From Cichorium intybus (lineage: Eukaryota > Streptophyta > Magnoliopsida > Asterales > Asteraceae): a stretch of DNA of 64,000 nucleotides. The notes under the pieces were generated by a model. It saw only the letters and a program-made list of their open reading frames with translations. It was not told the origin of the DNA and did no database searches. Position numbers and translations under genes: made by a program. Location: the NCBI GenBank assembly GCA_023525715.1, contig CM042016.1, positions 81,389,382 through 81,453,381 of the forward strand, written 5' to 3'. This document shows, piece by piece, positions 56,738 through 64,000 of this stretch. The first letter of the stretch is position 1. Every line of letters starts with the position of its first letter.

Positions 56738-58540
56738 TTAATATAAATCGTAAAAATGTAAAATGAATTTAGGAATATTTTCGTGTAAAAAAAAACTCAC
56801 GGTAGCGGCTTTTTTAGTACCAGATCTACCGGCTTCCATATACCGAGAACGGTTCAAATCTTTTCGGTCATATTTTCCCAAGTGACTGAAATCTTGGGTG
56901 TATTCTGATAGCCAGAACTTAGTAAACCGGATAGTGAAGATAAATCGGCTCGGCTCGTGGTTGAGACGTCGTCGTAATTTTTGGTGGATTTTGTCCATGA
57001 ACCGGCAATTAATGGGCCGTAATAGGATTCTGGCATTGGAGGTTGAGGTGGTTCGGAATCGTCAATTGAATCTTTTGAATAGTGAGAGAGTCTTGGGCTC
57101 TCGATAGGGAAAGTGGACACGATATCGTCTTTATTACGTGTGAAGTACTCGCTTCTACTCTTTGAATTTGCTCGGTCTTGCCTTCTCTGTAAATTAATTG
57201 GACTCGAGTGTTAAAAAAAAAAACTAAATAAATTTCAACATTTTGTTGTTAGTAGGTTATGCTTTTCTGGATTTATATCTCAAAATAATTGAAAGGAAAT
57301 GCAAGTAAATTGCCTGCATTGATGTGACTAACTCTGCGTTAGCATCTGGAACGGAAATTACCTGCGGGTCTCTCGGTCCTCGGCTTTCCTTTTCCGCCTT
57401 TTGACCCTTACATTCCGCTCTTTGTCTACAACAACGTTTTCAAGTTATTAAAAGTTGCTTTAAAGAAGCTATATAGTTACAGTTTCAAGAATAGTCCATT
57501 CCATTCCATAAGACTAAAAATACTCTTTTTTATTTCAATGGAACAAACCATTCCATTCATTCCCTGATTCCATCATACCAAACAATACCTAGACATATTA
57601 ATAATGCACATACCTTCTAGCTTCTTCCTCCCTTAGTTTTGCATCGATTTCTTTGCTGGGAGGGTATTTTGGTAAACTTGAAGGATCACAATCATGTGGT
57701 TTTGTTGTAAAGAACTGTAATAATATTAGAACACATATAAGCCATCTGAATTTCCTAGTTTAAGTGCATAGAAATATTTGATAAAAAAGATCATTACCTC
57801 ACTCTTAAAAGCAGATGATGCAGTTTGTCTTTCTGAACGATCTATAGCAAGTAATGTCTCTATAAGAGTGATGGCAAAAGAAGGAACATCTATAAAAGTT
57901 TCTTCAATTCAGCGTCTATATGGTTGTGTAAGGTTTGAACACTGCTCAATGTCGTAATTTTGATTTTCTCCAATAATCTTCAGATGGTGAACCACAAGGC
58001 TTGAATATTTTATGCAATTGTTCAACCTATAAAATAGAAATAGCAAGTCATAAGAGAAATCACAGAATAGTCCATTCACATTAAACTAAAGTGAAGTAGC
58101 ATTACTGTAATACCTCTGTTCTAACAGGCATGATAAGTTTGCCAGCATATAACTCTCCAAGAATGCATCCTGTACTCCACAAGTCCACAACAACTCCATA
58201 ATGAGTTGCTCCAACTAAAAGTTCAGGTGGTGAATACCAAAGAGTCACAACACTGCTTGTTAATGGCACATTTTCCCTAGGATCAAAAAAAGTTGCCAAC
58301 CCAAAATCCGCGATTTTCATGATGCCATGATTGTGGATTAAAATATTTGACCCTTTTATGTCACGGTGCAAAACACCCCGACTATAGTAATGATCAAGTC
58401 CACTTAGCAGCTGTTACATGTAGCGTTTAACCTACAAAAAGACATTCATGTAACGTTATTTATCCAGTCAAAACTTGATCCAAATGAAATGAAATCAAGA
58501 ATTAGGGTTTACCTGGGGTTCTGTGAACTTAGCCCTTGGT
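56738..58540 (-). pseudogene. captured CDK-like Ser/Thr kinase fragment (At1g54610-type), C-terminal half
   Basis: Exons on the minus strand: KFTEPQ (58510-58540); about 58130-58433 with LLSGLDHYYSRGVLHRDIKG, MKIADFGLATFFDP, VVTLWYSPPELLVGATHYGV and WSTGCILGELYAGKLIMP; 57800-58027 (VEQLHKIFKPCGSPSEDYWR, then frame-broken); 57617-57715 (FFTTKPHDCDPSSLPKYPPS, DAKLREEEARR); 57318-57425 (PDANAELVTSMQ); 56800-57190 (DIVSTFPIESPRLSHY onward, RSRYMEAGRSGTKKAA). HRD and DFG are present, but the N-lobe with the glycine loop and lysine is missing, a stop lies in KRYM-stop-QLL, and frames break at about 57900. This order fits the plant CDKC-like family with a long C-terminal tail. Confidence 0.87.
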
Positions 58541-58549
58541 AGACCTGAT

Positions 58550-59215
58550 TTGAACGAAAACCCAAAATTAGGGTTTTTATGTGCTTTTCAGATAGAAGAA
58601 TTTGTGCAACTTTTCCCGTGGATGAGAATGAAAATCAAACACTTTGCCTGCTCAGATACCTCAACGCGCTTTCAGATATAAACAATTGCAAACTCCAAAT
58701 CGCAGTCACAGAAAGCGGGAAGCCACTGAACGGCTTAATCGCTGAACGGCTGAATCGGGAATTCGATTGTGATTGCATATTACCGATTACGTTAAAGTGA
58801 ATGAAATTGAGAACAGATGATGTTACCTCCTCCGCCGATCGATGCAGTTCATGTGAGTGATGGGATTTCCAATCACGCACTCAATTTGACTTTGTTGCTG
58901 GAAAATACGAACGACTACGGAAAAAAAACAGCAATCGAACACATGCAAAGGACGAAGAGGCACCGATAATGAGTAATAAGCGAGCAACGGACTCAACAAC
59001 AACAAAACGCCATACGCTAAATCCAGGAGGTCGATACGGTTCTACTGACAGAAAGAAAGAAGCAAAGAGAAAAAAGGGAAACCAAAAGAGGAAGAAGCGG
59101 TGGAGCACACGAGGGAGTGAAAGAAAAGCGATCCGAAAGCCAGAGCCGAACCCATACCCGCGTGACATAACCGGAAGGGAAAAAATCGTACACAACGTTG
59201 CATAAAATTACGCAA
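58550..59215 (-). other. unassigned 5' cargo of Helitron G
   Basis: Less AT-rich text with several open frames on both strands (for example 58579-58800 plus, 58881-59195 minus). None shows a domain I recognise. It could be a captured first exon/UTR region plus the Helitron 5' end. Confidence 0.4.
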
Positions 59216-59813
59216 TTTAATTAATAGATAAATAATATTGATCCATTTCGTATCATCTTTTGTTGCCCATATCAAGTTGTATGGTTATTTATTATTAGGA
59301 TAAAGGTGAATCGTTTATTTAAATCATTTAGATTTAACTTATTTGATTTGAATATTTATTATTTTTGTTGGTTTTGACCGAAAACAAATTATTATTGTAG
59401 GTTTTGGATTTTTAGTATTTCTTAAATGAAAACCAGATAGTCCTAAATAAAAAGTAATAATTATTTATTAATCATTTTATATTTATTTTTTCAAATAAAT
59501 ATTTAATCAATTATAAGTTTATTAAAATTGTTTTTTGTTATGAAATAATATTTAGTGAATGGCCATTGGATTCCCCACATTCTCCCATATCTCTCCATCA
59601 TTAATGAGCATTAGTGAAAACATTATTATGAATTTTATGAGTGTATTTATATACCACCATAAAGTACATTCATCGTAGAACTCACATTTCATCTTCTTGT
59701 TACTAGTATAAATAATCAGTAATATCTATTGGGAATTAGAGGTGTTTACCACAAGTAATGGAATAGACTAATTTACAATCTCATGTCTTACTTTATTATC
59801 TAACTAGGCGATG

Positions 59814-59850
59814 TCTCCCATGTTGCGCAGGTTAAATTATGTAGATAAAA
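59814..59850 (-). mobile_element. probable Helitron L, 3' terminus
   Basis: Minus strand CCTGCGCAACATGGGAGACA, TCGC, CTAG, then T. A decayed GC-rich hairpin before CTAG-T fits a Helitron end. The body would extend right; no 5' end found. Confidence 0.5.
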
Positions 59851-61968
59851 CTTTGTCATTGACATTAACTATGAAATAATAATTTTTATACTACATTGAT
59901 ACATAAAATTGTAACCATTTTGAACAAGATGATAAGATAAATATCTATTACAATCTTATTGCTCGATGGCCACTACCAGCAGCTTGTACTTGAATACAAC
60001 TAAATATAATTCTCGACTTAGAGTTATTTTTAAATATTGTGTTGATTGGTTAATTTAAAGTTTAGTTAATTTTCCATCTTTTAATTTTGATCATAATTAT
60101 TATTTATAATAACAACCATATTTTGAGGTAATGTAATGTAATTTATATTTTTATGTTACAGTACATTATTATTATTGTCAATTAAATTTATAAATCTGTT
60201 ATTGTTATTAAGGAGCTGCATAAAACTTTTAAAAAACACTTATTATTGTTAAAGAGTTATAAAATATTAAAGTCTAGGTAGAAAGTTTATTTTATTTGCA
60301 ATTATATTATACTAATGAACCAATTATGAATATTGCAAACCAAGAGTATACATCTTCAAAAAAATAGTTAGTTAACTGCATTGATGTTTTAGCTAATATT
60401 ACAACTCTTCAAATTCCAACTAATGGTTATTTAGCATTAAACTACTACATTTGAAGAGGTTCTTTCTGGTTATGGTATTTAATTGATACTTATGATAGTT
60501 AATTAATTATGCTTGAAATATTTATTATGTTTAGTTAATTAAATAAATAATATGAACATCTAATAGTTAGTCTTATATTATATTAGAATCTTTCTAATAT
60601 TAATAAATTTAATAATATGTTATTTCAATCTTTTTGAATTTTTATGTTATAACTTATTTTTGTATATTTCTTTCAAAGTAAATTTTCAAACCATATAGTC
60701 TATGTGTTTTCTAGAATATGACCATTAAGTTAATGGGTGAAAAGTTATTCGACAATAGGAAATTGCTAGGTGTTTAATGTATTTCATTGTATGAAATGTG
60801 TATATTTTATTCATTATTATTATAAATCAACCATTCATAAATATTATATCATTTTAAAAAAGCGATGAACTAATAGATAATGTTAAAACCTACAAATCCA
60901 TTATTAAGAATTTTACAATAATACTTATACATGTCTATTTATTTGTTTATTGCTTTATATTAATATATTCATGGAGATTTTTCATTTATTTATGAATTAA
61001 AATACTTGAGAAATGCACATGAGTTCTTATTTAGTTGTTATAATTTCATGATTGTAAATTCTTTTACATATACGTTTATTTTTTTATTTTGTTACACATT
61101 ATTTTTTTTTTTAAGATTAAGCTTGTGTATTTGTGTTTTGTTGTTATATTATTTTTGACATTGTAGTCAAACTGCCTCTTCCATCATCTACATAAAAATC
61201 ACCATTAACATATGAATGTATGAGATACATCAATTATCAACAAATGTTAAAATTTAACTGAATAAAATACAAACTAATAATGATGAATTAATAATTAGAA
61301 TCTATTTTCATTTCTTTGCGATAATTTTATACTATATCGAAATTTGACACATTGTCATGTTGTCATATTATTGCAATTGTATATACTTGCGTAAAATATT
61401 CACTAATAACATAATTGTATTATATACATACCTTACGACGAAACTCAATCAAACAATCATGTATGATATTACAAACTAAGTACAAACATGTTTAACATAT
61501 TTAACAAATAAATTGAAATATAATTTCTCTTGAATCTAGATGTACAAGCATAAACATTTTCTTGAAATCTAAATTAACTGGAAGGAAAAATATGTGAATA
61601 TAAATTGAATAAGAGAAATAACCCAAATAGCTTATAGACTTTTAAAACCTTGATACTTATACTTGCCTTTAGTTCTCCCCAATATATTATATCCATTAAA
61701 ATATTTCTTTTAGAGATTGGATGTCTATTGATCTATTGCACCTTTATTTCCATCTTCATACATTTTAGATAACAAAAATACAAAAGGAGAGAAGAAAATG
61801 CATGTACGCAATGATGAAAATAATGCTCTTATATAGGAAAAATATTACATTTAAATAAACAATTAATTAGAAGAAGTTGAAAAGGTGGGAGTTTCAAATG
61901 AATATGGTGCAAGATAGAGACATATCTCTAACCACATTCATTTGGATGACCTCTATTATAAGAGTTAT

Positions 61969-62002
61969 ATAGATATAGATATAGATATAGATATAGATAT
62001 AG
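61969..62002. repeat. (ATAGAT)n microsatellite
   Basis: About six hexamer units. Confidence 0.95.
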
Positions 62003-62190
62003 CTTCATATTTTATAACACATTATCAGCATGACTCTGTCATAGAGCTCCAACTTCTTATTATTCTTGCTATTTTCAGGTATGTGTATTTTATAAGTTTA
62101 CATATACAATGTGCATAAGTTATTTTATGGAATATTCTTAACTAATAATCCCTTAACATATAACTCTTTATTTTGATTAGTACTTTCATT

Positions 62191-63235
62191 ATGGAAAACC
62201 TTAGCAAACTTTAGTTTATGGCTCTTGACATCAGTGAAATGAATTATTTATAATGGATCCTTGATGCTGAAATCCACCTTGATGTTATGGGTCTTGCAAA
62301 CACCATAAATACCGTAAATGCATTAAGTGAAGCATTAAACCAAGATAAGGCTAAGGCGATGATTTTCCTTCGCCACCATCTCGATAAAGGATTGAAAGTC
62401 GAATACTTCATTGTCAAAGATCCAACTGATCTTTGGAATAATCTCAATGAGAGGTATGATCATCAAAAAAATAGTGGTACTTCCTAGAGCTCGTTTTGAT
62501 TGGTTACACCTTCGGCTATAAGATTTTAAATCTGTGAGTGAGTATAATTCAGCTGTGTTCAAAATTACTTCTGAACTGAATTTATGTGGTGAGACTATAA
62601 TTGATGAAGACATGGTAGAGAAAATGTTCTTTACGTTTCATGCCACTAACATGATCCTGTAGCAGCAATATCATGAGAAAGGTTTTAAGAAATATTCTGA
62701 ATTAATCTCATGTCTTCTTTTGGCTGAACAAAACAATGAGTTATTGATGCAAAATCACCAATCACGCCCGACTGGTTCTAGTCCCTTTCGTGAATTAAAT
62801 GCAACATCATATAATCATAATAGTCATGGGTTTAATTGTGGTTGAGGCCATGGTCGTGGATGTGGTGGAGGCCGTCATAATCATCGTCAAAATAATAACA
62901 AGAATACAAGTAACCATCAGAAGTGAGAGAATAATAAAAAACCACATCCTAACAATAAAAATGGTCACGTTAAAAAGAATGTTGAAAATATTTGTAACCG
63001 ATGTGGAATGAATGGTCATTGGTCTCGTACATGTCGCACTCCAAAGCATTTTGTTGATCTTTAGCAGGCTTCTCTAAAATCTAAAGAGAAAAATGTGGAA
63101 ACCAATTTTGTTCAAGATGATTTTCCAAAAGAACAACCAGAAATGGCACATTTGGATGTTATGGATTTTCTTGCCTACCCGAAAGGGAGAAGTGGTGATA
63201 TGGATGGTGATAGAAGTATCGAGTTCTTCCCATAA
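62191..63235 (+). pseudogene. gag: copia gag, broken, with intact CCHC knuckle
   Basis: From ATG 62191: stops at 62212 and shortly after, then HLDVMGLANTINTVNALSEA, AKAMIFLRHHLDKGLKVEYF, DPTDLWNNLNERYDH, a one-base frame change near 62470, ARFDWLHLRL, SVSEYNSAVFKITSELNLCG, HEKGFKKYSELISCLLLAEQ, a Gly/His/Asn-rich linker, and NICNRCGMNGHWSRTC, a full C-x2-C-x4-H-x4-C knuckle (about 62986-63036). Family order is that of UBN2-type gags with a long linker. At least five stops. Confidence 0.85.
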
Positions 63236-63489
63236 AGAGAGATGAATGTGCTGACTTATCATGAAGTTGTTGGTTTTATATTATCGTTTTATTTTTGTAT
63301 TATATTTGTTTATAGTCATTGTCATGGTCAAGAATAATGTGTAGTTTGTCTTATGTCTTTTCTTATATTTTTATATCATAGTTGTATCATGAGAAGTGAT
63401 GGCGTCTTGATCTTCTCAAAATAATAAATACGGCTTTATTTATCCAAGTCAAATGTTGCTCATATTTGTTTTGTTTATTGAAGAGAAAT

Positions 63490-63789
63490 ATGGATATTTG
63501 TAAGAGAAACGTAGAAGATATATGTCTTGTAGACATCGCAACAACGTATAACATTTTTAATAATAAAAAGTATTTTGCTTACTTATCAATTGGAGAAGCA
63601 AATGTTAATACAATAACCGGTAGTGCAAAATTGATTGAAGGCTCTTGAAGAACGAATATAATATTACCACAAGGGACAATAATTACAATTGGCGATGCAG
63701 TATTTTCACCCAAATCACCATGAAATTTATTAAGTTTCAAGGATATTCGGTCTAACGGATATCATGTTAAAACAACTAATGATGGTAAC
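63490..63789 (+). pseudogene. pol: copia protease fragment downstream of the gag
   Basis: Reads EDICLVDIATTYNIFNNKKY, GEANVNTITGSAKLIEGS, a TGA where the family has Gly, then TNIILPQGTIITIGDAV and LLSFKDIRSNGYHVKTTNDG. The active-site D-S-A of this copia type is D-I-A here. The coding text is cut at 63790 by what looks like the start of another LTR. Confidence 0.8.
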
Positions 63790-64000
63790 TGTTGGGATTT
63801 TGATAGATTAACACAATTTAATCAGGTAGCGAAAGACAAAACATATTAAATCCCATAACCTGAGCAGATTAACTAACAATATCATATCATGTTCATAATC
63901 AGGATCATAAGGTCTAAGACTCAACTTATCGGAATTTGTATTCTTTCAACCGCCTCATACCCGCGTCGCGCCTTGATGATTTCCGCGGCGCGCGTACGTC
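63790..64000 (+). mobile_element. start of another LTR element, cut by the window edge
   Basis: TGTTGGGATTTTGATAGATT begins exactly where the copia protease homology stops. GC-rich CCCGCGTCGCGCC at 63960-63972 and CCGCGGCGCGCG after it resemble the GC patch in the Gypsy D LTRs. The other end is outside the window, so orientation and class are open. Confidence 0.5.

Larger units (their letters stand above)
54391..59228 (-). mobile_element. Helitron G with captured gene fragments
   Basis: 5' terminus at 59228 on the minus strand: A then TCTATTAATTAAATTGCGTA, alignable with the 5' end of Helitron H. 3' terminus: CCCGTGCGGAGCACGAG, GTCCTG, CTAG at 54391-54394, then a single T (54390) and the 5' end of H. 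About 4.8 kb, no Rep/helicase. Cargo read 5' to 3': unassigned 58550-59210, CDK-like kinase, AP-3 beta, kinesin. The 5' boundary is inferred from similarity to H. Confidence 0.75.
59229..62190. other. AT-rich region without recognised genes
   Basis: Very AT-rich throughout; no open frame of note on either strand. A probable Helitron 3' end lies at 59814 and a hexanucleotide repeat at 61969-62002. Confidence 0.6.

Noticed and set aside
58102..58371. A functional CDK gene starting at the Met before HRD
   Set aside because: That Met is the normal Leu of VLHRD mutated; the N-lobe is missing and upstream exons contain a stop, so it is a captured fragment.
61960..62110. Leader/primer site of the 62-kb copia element (ACACATTATCAGCATGA)
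   Set aside because: Similar phrases precede some copia gags, but I could not match it to a tRNA or find an LTR boundary.
62799..63049. Ile/Val-rich frames on both strands
   Set aside because: Shadows of the Gly/His/Asn-rich linker of the copia gag read in other frames.

Overview
This is plant nuclear DNA, almost certainly from a eudicot with a large repeat-rich genome. The receptor kinase, the retrotransposon styles and the GC-rich LTR motifs look like Asteraceae (lettuce/chicory/sunflower relatives); that placement is my inference. The window is AT-rich and dominated by nested transposable elements. Only one host gene looks intact: a receptor-like cytoplasmic kinase at 1559-2735 (+, two exons).

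Layout. 1-3 kb: CGGTT-rich repeats and the kinase gene. 3-7.5 kb: a broken copia gag, a broken Mutator transposase (-) and the left part of a broken Ty1/copia element C (-). 7558-14982: complete copia element A (+), 768-bp LTRs, perfect 5-bp target duplication, inserted into C; it keeps a gag gene but its pol is ruined. 14988-16085: the rest of C. 16-25.6 kb: repeats, TA microsatellites, three Helitron 3' ends and a small LTR element (21448-22655). 25.6-36.6 kb: a stack in TA microsatellite DNA: fold-back MITE, CACTA element F inside it, then copia element B (28574-36465), a fuller but mutated relative of A.

36747-59228 (-): two Helitrons, G and H, head-to-tail, separated by one T. Both carry exon-intron pieces of host genes in the Helitron's own orientation. 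G has fragments of kinesin, AP-3 beta and a CDK-like kinase. H has fragments resembling SPT6, HAT3.1, MSI4/FVE, a histone deacetylase, a D-Ala-D-Ala ligase family protein and FDM/IDN2, mostly chromatin or silencing factors. H was later hit by an 8.8-kb Gypsy element D and a 2.0-kb CACTA element E. 59-64 kb: AT-rich DNA, another probable Helitron end, a broken copia gag/protease and the start of a further LTR.

Most notable: (1) a 36-nt hairpin present six times in copia A and B, with a 24-nt core of constant length and arms that change together; (2) the tandem Helitron pair and the bias of H's cargo to chromatin genes; (3) a short AATAGCAATGTACTTTC-like sequence recurring between captured fragments of both Helitrons; (4) young LTRs around dead interiors in A and D, implying mobilisation in trans. 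All identifications come from reading translations against remembered families; no search was run.
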